NCBI RefSeq assembly: GCF_000016665.1
Contig: NC_009523.1
Coordinates: forward strand, 5,083,501 to 5,147,500
Direction of reading: 5' to 3'
DNA from: Roseiflexus sp. RS-1
GTDB lineage: Bacteria; Chloroflexota; Chloroflexia; Chloroflexales; Roseiflexaceae
DNA: 64,000 bases
Shown here: positions 27,960 to 37,270 of the stretch, in pieces
Numbering within the stretch: the stretch's first letter is position 1
Layout of the letters: the number at the start of each line of letters is the position of its first letter
Notes under the pieces: generated by a model
Told to the model about the DNA's origin: nothing
Database searches by the model: none
Seen by the model: the letters and a program-made list of their open reading frames with translations, nothing else
Translations under genes and position numbers: made by a program

Positions 27960-28880
27960 TCAGGATGCAAACGTTGCCAGCAAATCGCGCAGACTTGCAT
28001 CGAGATCAAAACGAGGTCGCCATCCTGTTGCCGCCGTCAGTCGTGCCGCACTGCCAGCCTGAATCAGGATATCGCCAGAAGTATGTGCTCCTGTTTCCTC
28101 GACAGCGGCATCGATCCCGGCTAACCGTAATAATCGTTCAACAATATCACCAACAGGAGTCGCTGTGCCAGAGCAGACATTGTATACTCCGCCGGGTTCG
28201 CCGCGCTCCAGCAGCGCCCAATACGCCGCAACAGCGTCACGCACATCGGTAAAATCGCGACTTGTAGCACGGTGTCGCATACGCACAACCGGTGGTTGTT
28301 TCCCTGCAGCAATGGCGGTAATCTGTGCTGCAAGCGTACTGGTCAGCATGCCTCGTGGTTCGCCGGGACCGACGAGATTGAACGGTCGAGCACGAATCAC
28401 CTGCAACCCGTACTCAGAAACATAGCGGATTGCCAGAAGTTCCTGTATTGCCTTACTGACCCCATACATCGTCGCAGGCTGTACAGGATGATCTTCAGTG
28501 ACTGGCAGGCGATCAAGGGGAACCTGACCATACACTGCCGATGAACTGACGATCAGCACCTTCGCCCGCGGGCAATGAATACGTACTGCTTCGAGCAGAT
28601 TAAGCGTAGCGACCGGCGTGCCGGTCAGCCATTCCTGCAGTGGCAACTGCGGGCAATTGGCTGGAGTATGCGCAGCAAGGTGGATGACGGCTTCAGCTGC
28701 TGCTGCCTTTACTGCATCTGCCGTTGCGCTGGCGCTATCCAGATCCGCCACAAACAATTCAGCACCGGGTACCGGGCGCATCGTCCGGTTAATGCCAACC
28801 ACAGTTGCACCCCGGGTAACGGCATAAACTGCCATATGGCGTCCAACAAAACCGCCGATGCCGGTGATCAACAAACGCAT
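27960..28880 (-). CDS. NAD(P)-dependent epimerase/dehydratase (extended SDR)
   Basis: 306 residues, Rossmann fold. LLITGIGGFVGRHMAVYA holds the GxxGxxG cofactor motif; VIHLAAHTPAN, VSSSAVYGQVP (Ser) and MYGVSKAIQE (YxxxK) are the catalytic set; RPFNLVGPGEPRG and RDFTDVRDAVAAYW are substrate-side signatures as in GDP-4-dehydro-6-deoxy-mannose reductases (Rmd) and related nucleotide-sugar enzymes. Which sugar it acts on is uncertain. Its start overlaps the stop of the nucleotidyltransferase gene by one base, which suggests that the two act in one nucleotide-sugar pathway. Confidence 0.82.
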   Translation of the reverse strand: MRLLITGIGGFVGRHMAVYAVTRGATVVGINRTMRPVPGAELFVADLDSASATADAVKAAAAEAVIHLAAHTPANCPQLPLQEWLTGTPVATLNLLEAVRIHCPRAKVLIVSSSAVYGQVPLDRLPVTEDHPVQPATMYGVSKAIQELLAIRYVSEYGLQVIRARPFNLVGPGEPRGMLTSTLAAQITAIAAGKQPPVVRMRHRATSRDFTDVRDAVAAYWALLERGEPGGVYNVCSGTATPVGDIVERLLRLAGIDAAVEETGAHTSGDILIQAGSAARLTAATGWRPRFDLDASLRDLLATFAS

Positions 28881-29596
28881 TACTCTAACTCAAATGGCAA
28901 AAAACGCTCGCGGCGCTGCTCAAAATCCTCAACCGCCTGCTGGTAATCATCGACCCGTCCAATATCCAGCCAGTAACCGTCGTGGAGATAGCACTGGATT
29001 TTTTCCCCTTTCTGCATCATGTCGATCAAAAGATCGGGAAGATCGAGACGATGACCGCGCGGAATGTACGTACAGGCGCGTGGATCGAAAATATAGATCC
29101 CCATGCTGACCCGGTAATAATGTGTTGGCTTCTCAATATAGCGAGTCAGCAAACCATGCTCATTATGCTCAATGACCCCAAGATCGATCTTGACACTTCG
29201 CGGATAGGTGGCAATTGTGGCGATTGCACCGCTTGATCGATGAAATGCCATGAGTTCACTAAAGTTCAGGGTTGTCAGCACATCGCCATTCATTACAAGA
29301 AACGGTTCATCCAGTCCATCAACCAGTGCAATCGGTCCGGCGGTGCCAAGCGGTTGCTCTTCACGCGAGTATCGAATAGTAACCCCAAAACGATCACCGT
29401 CACCGAAATATGCCACAAGCAACTCGGCAAGATAACCGACTGCAAGTGTAATATCGGTGAACCCATAGTAGCGCAATTGGCGAATGACAATATCCAGAAT
29501 CGGCTTGTCACCAATCGGCATCAACGGCTTGGGAAGAATGGTTGTATATGGCGCAAGGCGTGTACCACGTCCACCTGCCAGAATGACTGCTTTCAT
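28880..29596 (-). CDS. Sugar-phosphate nucleotidyltransferase
   Basis: 238 residues. MKAVILAGGRGTRLAPYT is the NTP-binding loop, PKPLMPIGDKPILD the usual Lys motif, and FLVMNGDVLTTLNF the metal-binding Asp region. The length matches single-domain enzymes such as glucose-1-phosphate thymidylyl/cytidylyl- or mannose-1-phosphate guanylyltransferases. The C-terminus (DGYWLDIGRVDDYQQAVEDF) is typical. It makes an NDP-sugar for the adjacent SDR enzymes; the base and sugar are not decided by sequence inspection. Confidence 0.85.
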   Translation of the reverse strand: MKAVILAGGRGTRLAPYTTILPKPLMPIGDKPILDIVIRQLRYYGFTDITLAVGYLAELLVAYFGDGDRFGVTIRYSREEQPLGTAGPIALVDGLDEPFLVMNGDVLTTLNFSELMAFHRSSGAIATIATYPRSVKIDLGVIEHNEHGLLTRYIEKPTHYYRVSMGIYIFDPRACTYIPRGHRLDLPDLLIDMMQKGEKIQCYLHDGYWLDIGRVDDYQQAVEDFEQRRERFLPFELE

Positions 29597-29598
29597 CG

Positions 29599-30585
29599 CT
29601 ACACCTGGTAATGCAATGGATCGTACCGGTCGATATGCTGCGCAATCCAGTCGATTGTGCGTCGCAACCCTTCGTCAAGACTCACCAGTGGCTTCCATCC
29701 GAGCAACTCGTGCGCCAGACGATTGTCGCCGTGCAAACGAAACACTTCGCTGGTCTCCGGACGCAACCGGGACTCATCAACGTCAATTGTAACCTGACGA
29801 CCGACCAGTGCAATAATCTTTTCTGCCAGCTCGCCAATACTGATCTCATCATTACTCGCCAGATTAATGGCCTGACCTATCGCCTGGTCTCGTTCTGCAG
29901 CCGCCAGAAAACCGGCGACCGTATCGCTCACATAGTTGAGATCACGGGTTGGACGCAGATCACCCAGACGAACAACCGAACGGGTCAACGCCTGAGTGAT
30001 AATGGTCGGAATGACCGCCCGCGCTGATTGACGCGGACCATACGTGTTGAACGGACGTACCGTGACCGTTGGCACGCCAAACGATAGATGAAAACTCTCA
30101 ACAAGTTTGTCTGCGCCAATTTTACTGGCTGAGTAGGGCGATTGACCCTGCAATGGATGCTCCTCGGTAATCGGGACGAAACGTGCCGTGCCATACACCT
30201 CGCTGGTCGACGTATGCACCACACGACGAACCCCGTGAGCGCGCGCTGCCTCCAGGACGTTCAGCGTGCCGATGATATTGGTTTCGACAGTTTCCCGCGG
30301 ATGCACATATGAATAAGGGATGGCGATGAGCGCTCCCAGATGAAAAATCGTATCGACGCCGCGTGTTGCTTCATGAACCGCATGACTGTCGCGCAGATCG
30401 CCGAAAATGATCTCGATCTGCGCGCGCATGTCGGATGGCAGGTCGCGTAACAACCCTGGATCACCGCGCCCATTGTAGCGCACAAACGCACGCACACGGA
30501 AACCACGAGCAACAAGAGCTTCGACCAGATGACTGCCGATGAACCCGCCTGCGCCGGTAACGAGGACAGTGTCTGTTGATACCAT
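29599..30585 (-). CDS. NAD-dependent 4,6-dehydratase-like SDR (LegB/GDP-sugar dehydratase type)
   Basis: 328 residues. VLVTGAGGFIGSHLVEALVA (cofactor site), FHLGALIAIPYSYVHPRETV, HTSTSEVYGTARFVPITEEH, YSASKIGADKL (YxxxK) and RPFNTYGPRQSARAVIPTII closely follow the pattern of LegB-like UDP-sugar 4,6-dehydratases used in nonulosonic-acid pathways. No other legionaminic-acid genes are adjacent, so the substrate may differ. It lies two bases upstream of the nucleotidyltransferase gene in the same operon. Confidence 0.82.
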   Translation of the reverse strand: MVSTDTVLVTGAGGFIGSHLVEALVARGFRVRAFVRYNGRGDPGLLRDLPSDMRAQIEIIFGDLRDSHAVHEATRGVDTIFHLGALIAIPYSYVHPRETVETNIIGTLNVLEAARAHGVRRVVHTSTSEVYGTARFVPITEEHPLQGQSPYSASKIGADKLVESFHLSFGVPTVTVRPFNTYGPRQSARAVIPTIITQALTRSVVRLGDLRPTRDLNYVSDTVAGFLAAAERDQAIGQAINLASNDEISIGELAEKIIALVGRQVTIDVDESRLRPETSEVFRLHGDNRLAHELLGWKPLVSLDEGLRRTIDWIAQHIDRYDPLHYQV

Positions 30586-30636
30586 GATGAATACTCCGAT
30601 CCAGCGCTTGTCTACTGGCTTCGCAATTATACTCGA

Positions 30637-31680
30637 TCAGTCATGATTAACCTCCTGCCGTATAGTGGTCGTCTCCTCACGAAGACGACGGAGCGACAAA
30701 CCCGAAGCAGCAAGACGCCATAGACCGAAACCTCCCCATATCATAACCATCAAATACTGAACCAGTTGAAACATAACAATATACGCAATCGCATCGTCTG
30801 GTGAGAAGCCAAAGGGAGTAAGCATTGTAACTGCGACAAATTGAAAGACACCGATAGAGCCAGGAGTGGATGGAACAACACTTGCAAGACTGAGAGCGCA
30901 TAGCAGCAGCAAACCTATTGCGCCCCCGATGGGGAGACCTAGTGCCTGTGCTATCAAAATGGTGAACCATGTCTCTAAAAACCATATCATCATCGTAACA
31001 ACCGCGAGTCGTGCAACTTGCATAGCATCCCGTAATGTGCGAAAACCACGCAACACTTGCTGGAAAGTCTGGATAACACGTTCACAACGAGGGTGATGTA
31101 CAGGTGTGATAGAAAGGCTCCTTCCAATCCTTTTTCCCACATCCGGTACTAAAAACAGTATCGCAATGCCAACACCAGACAGGATTGTCATTAAGCGTGC
31201 AGCCATATTGATCCAATCAGGCGCTCCCTCTGTTACGCTTAGCACTAATAGACTGACCAGAGCAATCCCTGTAACCTCGGCAATGCGCTCAACAAACACG
31301 GAGGCAAGGACGAAGCTCTTACTAACACCCGTCCAATAGCTAACAGCAAGTGCTCGAATAACATCTCCGGCTCGAGCTGGTAGCAGGCTATTGTAAAGAT
31401 ATCCAATAGTCGTAGCCCAGAACACGACTCGCGGTTTCATGTTACACTCATTTTCGAGGAGCATATACCATCGCAATGCACGCACCACATATGATCCGCT
31501 AAATACTATTCCTGCCAAAGCGAGCAAACCTGGATTCGCGTGCTGCACTATGGTAAACGATCTGCAAAGATCGACATCTCTTAGCGCCAGAACGAGTGTA
31601 GCTGATGAGATAATGAACGCTAGCGACAACCACCAGGAACGATGAAATAAAATATTTCGCATAAAATTGGAATTCAGCAT
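30637..31680 (-). CDS. LPG-synthase-TM / flippase-like membrane protein (UPF0104)
   Basis: 347 residues, about eight membrane helices. The stretch SLLPARAGDVIRALAVSYWT followed by SVFVERIAEVTGIAL is the family's R-x-G-(D/E)-x-x-R and E-R signature; VVPSTPGSIGVFQFVAVTML is the second conserved loop. Members include the membrane part of MprF and archaeal AglD neighbours, and are proposed lipid flippases. In a glycan cluster a role in handling lipid-linked sugar is plausible but inferred. AT-richer than the genes to its left. Confidence 0.78.
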   Translation of the reverse strand: MLNSNFMRNILFHRSWWLSLAFIISSATLVLALRDVDLCRSFTIVQHANPGLLALAGIVFSGSYVVRALRWYMLLENECNMKPRVVFWATTIGYLYNSLLPARAGDVIRALAVSYWTGVSKSFVLASVFVERIAEVTGIALVSLLVLSVTEGAPDWINMAARLMTILSGVGIAILFLVPDVGKRIGRSLSITPVHHPRCERVIQTFQQVLRGFRTLRDAMQVARLAVVTMMIWFLETWFTILIAQALGLPIGGAIGLLLLCALSLASVVPSTPGSIGVFQFVAVTMLTPFGFSPDDAIAYIVMFQLVQYLMVMIWGGFGLWRLAASGLSLRRLREETTTIRQEVNHD

Positions 31681-31690
31681 CTCCGAGCAA

Positions 31691-32515
31691 TCACAAACAT
31701 AATATCATATAAGTTAATATAGAAATCAAATCGACTAAGACCGGATTTTCTGATAATATTATAAATATATGGTTTTTTTGGCGAAGTATAAACAAGTTAT
31801 AGAATATATTATCAATACTCCTAAAGAAACCACAATAACGGTTATAAACGATTTCAAAGCCATATTGACGCAATAAACGTTCAATTGTACGCCTTGAGAA
31901 ATAGTGTATGTGAGTTGGCGGGTGAATCATGCGCCAGCGCTCCCGCTGAAGCCTTGATAACAGACTCTCAATATCTCCTGTAGTTAGAGCCAGCAGACCA
32001 CCTGAAGACATGACTGAGGATGCCTTTTCGATATATAGATGTGGATCACGAATATGCTCTATTGTATCCCACATGCAGATAACATCAAATATCTGAGGGG
32101 AGCAATCGTAATGCAAAAAGTCGACCTGATAAGCATCAACCCCAAGTTCTTCACGTGCATAACGAACACCATCTTCAGATATATCCAGTCCAACGGCAAT
32201 TTTGAATTGTTTTCGAACCAGATCGAGAAAGAATCCATAAGCACAGCCTATTTCAAGCAAGCGACTATGCTTCTCTGGATTGATAAATCTCCGCAAAACT
32301 GAAAGTCTTTTTCGGAAATTCTTTTGAATAACTCGCTGGTCCGCAACATAATCACTATATTCCTCACCAAAAAAATAATCTCTTCGATAAATACTCCACA
32401 GACGTTCATCGTCCAAAGTAACATCAGCAAAAACATGACCACACTCTGAACAACGGAGAATTCCTTCATAGAACAGAAGGTGCTGTGTTGAACGACAAAC
32501 TATGCAAGTAGGCAT
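31691..32515 (-). CDS. SAM-dependent methyltransferase with N-terminal zinc ribbon
   Basis: 274 residues. Residues 4-27 have two Cys pairs (CIVC and CSEC), the ribbon often fused to sugar methyltransferases of glycan clusters. Residues about 85-215 are a class I methyltransferase: RLLEIGCAYGFFLDLVRKQF (motif I), GLDISEDGVRYAREELG, FDVICMWDTIEHIRDP and GGLLALTTGDIES. The tail continues into HYFSRRTIERLLRQYGFEI. It probably methylates a nucleotide sugar or glycan. AT-rich codon use. Confidence 0.8.
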   Translation of the reverse strand: MPTCIVCRSTQHLLFYEGILRCSECGHVFADVTLDDERLWSIYRRDYFFGEEYSDYVADQRVIQKNFRKRLSVLRRFINPEKHSRLLEIGCAYGFFLDLVRKQFKIAVGLDISEDGVRYAREELGVDAYQVDFLHYDCSPQIFDVICMWDTIEHIRDPHLYIEKASSVMSSGGLLALTTGDIESLLSRLQRERWRMIHPPTHIHYFSRRTIERLLRQYGFEIVYNRYCGFFRSIDNIFYNLFILRQKNHIFIILSENPVLVDLISILTYMILCL

Positions 32516-32550
32516 GATATAAATCTTCCTGAAAATAGAGTGTAATTATC

Positions 32551-33510
32551 TCAGTTTTCCTCGGTGTTTTCGTTGAAGTTTATCAATTCGTCGATAATGT
32601 AGTGCGGTCTCGCTTTGACTTCATCGAAAATTGCACCTATGTACTCGCCAATAACGCCCAGAAAGACAAGCTGAGTACCGCTAAATATCGACATTAGTAC
32701 TACAAGAGTCGTCCATCCAGATGGAAACGAACTGAATATGAAATATTGAACAGCGGTAACGAAAGACAGAAGGAAACCGAACAAAGCAATCAAAAGACCA
32801 AAAACTGTTGCAGCTCGTAGCGGTTGCTTACTGAACGATATTACACCATCAAGCGCAAAACGAAACATGCGAGTGAAAGAATACTTACTGAACCCTCCGG
32901 CTCGTTTACGAACTTTGAACGGCACTGCGATGCTTCGAAAGCCCATCCATTCAAAAAAACCACGCAAGAACAGATTTCTCTCGCGGATACGTTTTTGAAA
33001 CACCTTGACTACGCGTCGGGATATCAACCGAAAATCAGCAGCATTTTCGTTGATAGGAACCTGAGATATCTGATTTAAGAGGCGGTAGAATAATTTAGAA
33101 GCTACACGTTTAGCAAAATGAACATCATTCGTATCTTCACGTATGGTGTAGACAACATCGTAGCCCTCTTCGTAATAGCGTAGCATAATTGGAATGAGAT
33201 CTGGCGGATGCTGTAAATCACTGTCAAGCATAATAAGAACGTCGCTGTCACTATAATCTATGCCAGCTAGCAGGCACATTTGATGTCCAAACCGACCCGT
33301 CATTGCTATTACACGCACACTTCGATCAACTCTTGCGATGTCCCGCAATATATCGAGCGTCCCATCAGTGCTGCGATCAACCACAAAACAGATGGTCGAT
33401 TCATACGAATCTGCGATTGCATCAAGCACCTTCTTCAATTCGGCGTAGAAGGTGGTAATTATCTCGCACTCGTTATAAACGGGACTGACAATGGTGATTG
33501 TTCGTCTCAT
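32551..33510 (-). CDS. Glycosyltransferase family 2, ArnC/GtrB/DPM1-like, with two C-terminal membrane helices
   Basis: 319 residues. TIVSPVYNECEIITTFYAEL, VLIMLDSDLQHPPDLIPIML (DSD as DxD) and ENAADFRLISRRVV are typical of enzymes that move a sugar onto undecaprenyl phosphate. Two membrane helices lie at about 230-255 and 268-292, with the GtrB-like end FLGVIGEYIGAIFDEVKARP. The usual VDDGS reads VVDRSTDG, a known kind of variation. The lipid-linked sugar would be used by the GT-C membrane proteins of this cluster. Its start overlaps the stop of the upstream gene by four bases. Confidence 0.87.
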   Translation of the reverse strand: MRRTITIVSPVYNECEIITTFYAELKKVLDAIADSYESTICFVVDRSTDGTLDILRDIARVDRSVRVIAMTGRFGHQMCLLAGIDYSDSDVLIMLDSDLQHPPDLIPIMLRYYEEGYDVVYTIREDTNDVHFAKRVASKLFYRLLNQISQVPINENAADFRLISRRVVKVFQKRIRERNLFLRGFFEWMGFRSIAVPFKVRKRAGGFSKYSFTRMFRFALDGVISFSKQPLRAATVFGLLIALFGFLLSFVTAVQYFIFSSFPSGWTTLVVLMSIFSGTQLVFLGVIGEYIGAIFDEVKARPHYIIDELINFNENTEEN

Positions 33511-35987
33511 AGAGTATCATCAATGCGTATGACCAGATCATGAATTGCTGGAGATCCCATTTCTGATATCTTTTGCGCTAACGGCAGATCAAACACATAA
33601 TGCTTACCACTTAATGTTTGGAGAGTCACACGTGTAATAATGTACACCTTACCATCCCTATACTGATACATCAGAAGATTATTAACTGGAACTGGTCGAC
33701 CTTGTATTCGTAACCGATGATCCGGATCGGCCTCAAGATCAACAGAAAATCGCATTGGAGCCCACCGATTTGCAACCAACGGCATTAGATCGTTACGTTT
33801 ATAGATCATTCGCAAGGCTTGATATGCACTCCACGGAGTCTCCATCACTCCAAAGACATACATCGAAAGACCATCATTACGTCCAAAAAGACGCTCATCA
33901 CTAAGATAAGGAACAATAAAGGTGCCCAAAGGCAGCATTTCGGAAGGAGCAGTACGTCGAAGCGTCTCAAGCTGCAGTTCATCAAGTCGGTTACGTTCCG
34001 CGTAGGTTCTTGCGAATCCCAAGGTACAGATTGAAGCCAAAAGTAGCGTCAGGGCACCTCCGGCAACTACTACTTGTTCCAGGAATCTTTTTCGTATCAT
34101 ACTAATTAAAAGAACAGTTACACCAGATAAAGTGGTTGCTACACCGGCAGTCGGTTGGTAAAAAAAGCGGCGTTCGTATACTTGATTTGGGGCAAGTGCA
34201 TATGGAAGACTGAGACTACTCAGAGTCCACACTACCCCCAATAAAACTAATATGATTGCAGGGATAACGATATTTCTATCGTGATATTGTTTGCTTTTCC
34301 AGGTCAAGATGCTCAGGAAAACAAGTCCAACAATACAGCCTAGAGCCAAAGTAGCAAACCATGAGTTACTAATCTCTGTAATACCCAGCGAGAACGCCTC
34401 GCCATATAGACCAAACGTTATAAAGATCCAGTAGATGGACGGGATATATCCAATGACGCGCTGAAGTATGCGTCCTGGATTAATATCCAATCCTCCTCGA
34501 TTTTGAACAACTGCTGATGATGACGCAACAAAGGTGACATAGAAAACAGTTATGACTACAAATCCCATAAACACGACGATAGCGCGTTTAACTGCACATA
34601 AATACGCTGATTGCCGTAGTATGGCAATCAATACAAATATTGGCAGCAATATCAGAATATAGCCACCATTCTCGCTAAACATGTATGAAGATAGTAGCGA
34701 TATAACGCTGATTGCGATCCATAAATAAGGATGACTAGATTGCTCCAGGCTGAGCCATAGCGCAATTAATGATATCATTATAAACATTGTCGCAAGTAGA
34801 TAACCCCCTGTACCAATCCAGAAAGGCACTTCGTTATGTGGATGCACCAGGAATCCCCATCCTGCTATGGTGCCCCCAATCCATGAGGTGGTCATTTTGT
34901 ATACGAGAAAACCAAGCAAAAATGCATTGATCCCGGTGATTAGCGCCATAAGTATTCGTACAATCAACTCATGATCTGGAACGAGAGCTGCTATCTGTGG
35001 TAAGACAATCCAGGTTAGAAGACGCGCTGGAAAATTAGGATTCGATTTCCAATCAAATATGGGTCTGCGATCACCTGTGATCAGATCCACAGCTAAATTC
35101 TTGAGACTATAGTCATCAACATACAACCCCCGTTGCCACACCAGCAGATAACCCAGCCAGAGACACGCCACTCCAACCAGCAGATATCCATAGTTCGAAA
35201 AGAACACCGATACGCGGCGAGACGCGCTGACGATCTGTGGCAGACGCCCCGCAAACGCCAGGGTTGACACAGCGAACACCACGATCAACGCAAGCGCAAC
35301 TCGATCGAGCATACTGTTCCATGCCGGCCTGACAACCGCTTCTGTGACCCATACCCGGTCGCTATCGAATGTTTTACGCGTCTGTACATCCACCACAAGG
35401 CGCTCTGAGTCTGGCGGAAGATTCAGCACGACATTGTGCCAGGCCCGTTGCTCAGGGATTGCCGGTGGATCGAGCGCAATGTGGCGCTCCAGGAGCGTTT
35501 CCTGCTCGCGCTGTACGCTGATTGTCACATCAACGCCGTCGACATTCGGCCCCGGATTGCCGGTCGCCGGGTCGATCACCGCCCAGGATGGCTGTGTCAA
35601 CCAGAGTTCCACTCGCGCCGGTCGCATGCCTGCGATCTCATCCAGCGCCGCTTCAGCCCGCCAGACGCCATACAGCGTTGCATTGGAATCATCGGTTGCG
35701 TGCAGCTCAATGACTGAGCGATTGACCCCATCCCAACTGGCGCCGGAAAACACCGGCGCCGGAGCGCCAGCCTGCTGACCAGCATCCCAGTGCCACGTGA
35801 GTGTATGCGGCGCCGGAGCGGGCGTGGAAAAGAACACAACAACCATGCCGCCTGCTATCAAGCCAATGATAATATGACGCAGAGATGGATCGCAGACTTG
35901 CAGTTCCTGCGCCAACCTGGGAAGGATAAACACCAAAACGCCGGATAGCAGAGCGGTTGCGATCAAGCCCGGCAATAGCGCATGCAA
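33507..35987 (-). pseudogene. Large multi-pass membrane protein (GT-C-like), main part of a gene split by an insertion sequence
   Basis: 826 codons remain open. After two N-terminal membrane helices comes a soluble, beta-rich extracytoplasmic part (about 65-215), then about ten membrane helices. GLYVDDYSLKNLAVDLITGD resembles the acidic first loop of GT-C glycosyltransferases that use lipid-linked sugars; a soluble tail follows. The frame now begins at a TTG (35987) directly at the end of an IS element, and a stop lies inside the IS, so the native start is lost. Removing the IS and one 3-base duplication joins it in frame to 49 residues at 37118-37263 (see that entry), restoring about 875 residues. 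It may still be translated from TTG, but no ribosome-binding site is seen. Confidence 0.8.
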
Positions 35988-36048
35988 TAGACATCATCAA
36001 GATTTAGTGATATACTATTTTTGTACAATCTGAAAATGGAGAAAAACG

Positions 36049-37106
36049 ATGTGTAAGTATCGATCCATTATCGAAAATCCGGAGAAATTACGCTCTATGA
36101 CCGGACTGACCGTTGAAGAGTTCCACGCGCTGGTTCCGATCTTCCACGCCGCATTTGAAGCGTATATGAAACGTCGCACGATTGATGGCCGCGTCCGATA
36201 TTGTCGTCGCTACGTCTCGTATGCAAACTCGCCGCTTCCGACAACAGAAGATAAATTGCTCTTTATTTTGACCTACTTAAAACAAAACCCAACGCAAGTG
36301 ATGCACGGACACCTCTTTCAAATGAGCCAATCAAACGTAAGCAAATGGGTGCATCTTTTGCACGGAGCGCTGAACTATGCGCTTTCACAGCAAAATCTCC
36401 TGCCTGCGCGCACTGCCGACGACCTGGCGAGGCGATTGCAGGAAGAACCGTCGTGTGAAGAACCGTCGTGTGAAGAACCGTCGTGTGAAGAACCGTCGTG
36501 TGAAGAACCGTCGTGTGAAGAACCGTCGTGTGAAGAACCGTCGTGTGAAGAACCGTCGCATGCGACAAAAGCGCCCCCCTTTTTATCCATGACGGCGTAG
36601 AACGTCCCATTCGCCGTCCAAGCGACAAAGTCGACCGGGAGTTGTATTACAGCGGTAAGAAGAAACGACATACGCTTAAGAACGTTCTCATCATTGATGA
36701 GTTTGGCTCTATTCACTTTTTGAGTGACACCTACGAAGGAAGGGTCCACGATAAATGTATTGCGGATGAAGCGGGATACACCCTTCCAAACGCGAGCATT
36801 CTCTATCAAGACGCCGGATTTCAAGGATTTACCCTGCCTGGCGTCCAGATTATGCAGCCAAAGAAGAAGCCGCGCAATGGAACCCTCACGCCGCAGGAAA
36901 AGGAGGAAAACCGGCGTATCTCATCCGTTCGCGTTCGTATTGAACATGTTATCGGCGATATCAAGCGGTATCGAATCATTCACGACATTATCCGCTTCAG
37001 TTGTTCCGAATTTCGGGATATGGTCATGGAAACATGTTGCGGGCTGCATAACTTCCGAATTTGGCTGAAACGCAAAAAGCAGTCCAAAAATCAAAACGAA
37101 TCTTGA
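36049..37106 (+). CDS. IS transposase (DDE_Tnp_4 type), two frames joined by a likely -1 frameshift
   Basis: Frame 1 (36049-36600) encodes an N-terminal helix-turn-helix part: LTVEEFHALVPIFHAAFEAY and KLLFILTYLKQNPTQVMHGH, SQSNVSKWVHLL. The catalytic part is in the -1 frame, read from about 36570: HDGVERPIRRPSDKVDREL (first Asp), YSGKKKRHTLKNVLIIDEFG, LYQDAGFQGF (second Asp), VRIEHVIGDIKRYRIIHDI (Glu), ending at 37106. The frames overlap across ACAAAAGCGCCCCCCTTTTT, with an A-AAA-G and a C-run as possible slip sites. Just before the overlap are eight 5-residue units EEPS(C/H) from a 15-bp repeat. Both genomic copies have the same arrangement, so the shift is not a random late mutation. Confidence 0.85.
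36450..36562 (+). repeat. 15-bp tandem repeat inside the transposase gene, copy 1
   Basis: Seven to eight units of GAAGAACCGTCGTGT, in frame, encoding EEPSC; the last unit ends CGCAT (EEPSH). The repeat sits in the linker ahead of the first catalytic Asp. Confidence 0.95.
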
Positions 37107-37117
37107 TGAAGTCTAAT

Positions 37118-37263
37118 GTGTCGAGAAACACAATGTGCTGGAGCGCTGCTGCAACCACAACGCCGCTCACAAGCAGTGACGGGAATAGTAGCAAGATTCT
37201 GATCCAGGCAGCACTCATCGCCTGCCACAGAATCGGTGTGTGGTTGGTGCTATCGCCACTCAT
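37118..37263 (-). pseudogene. 5' fragment of the membrane-protein gene split by the IS
   Basis: ATG 37263 opens a frame of 49 residues, starting MSGDSTNHTPILWQA and followed by a membrane helix IRILLLFPSLLVSGVVVAAA, that runs into the IS. On excising the IS plus one AAT, the last codon (ACA) is completed by base 35988 and the frame continues at 35987 as LHALLPGLIATALLSGV. The stop of the upstream GT-C gene lies 7 bases away, as expected for an operon start. This supports the fragment as the true N-terminus. Confidence 0.85.
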
Positions 37264-37270
37264 AGTACTA

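Larger units (their letters stand above)
35989..37114 (+). mobile_element. IS5-family-like insertion sequence, copy 1 (1126 bp)
   Basis: Inverted ends AGACATCATCAAGATT and AATCTTGATGAAGTCT (one mismatch). It is flanked by the direct duplication AAT (35986-35988 and 37115-37117). An identical-length copy lies at 52315-53440. A 3-bp ANT target fits the ISL2-like branch of IS5 as I recall it. Confidence 0.95.
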
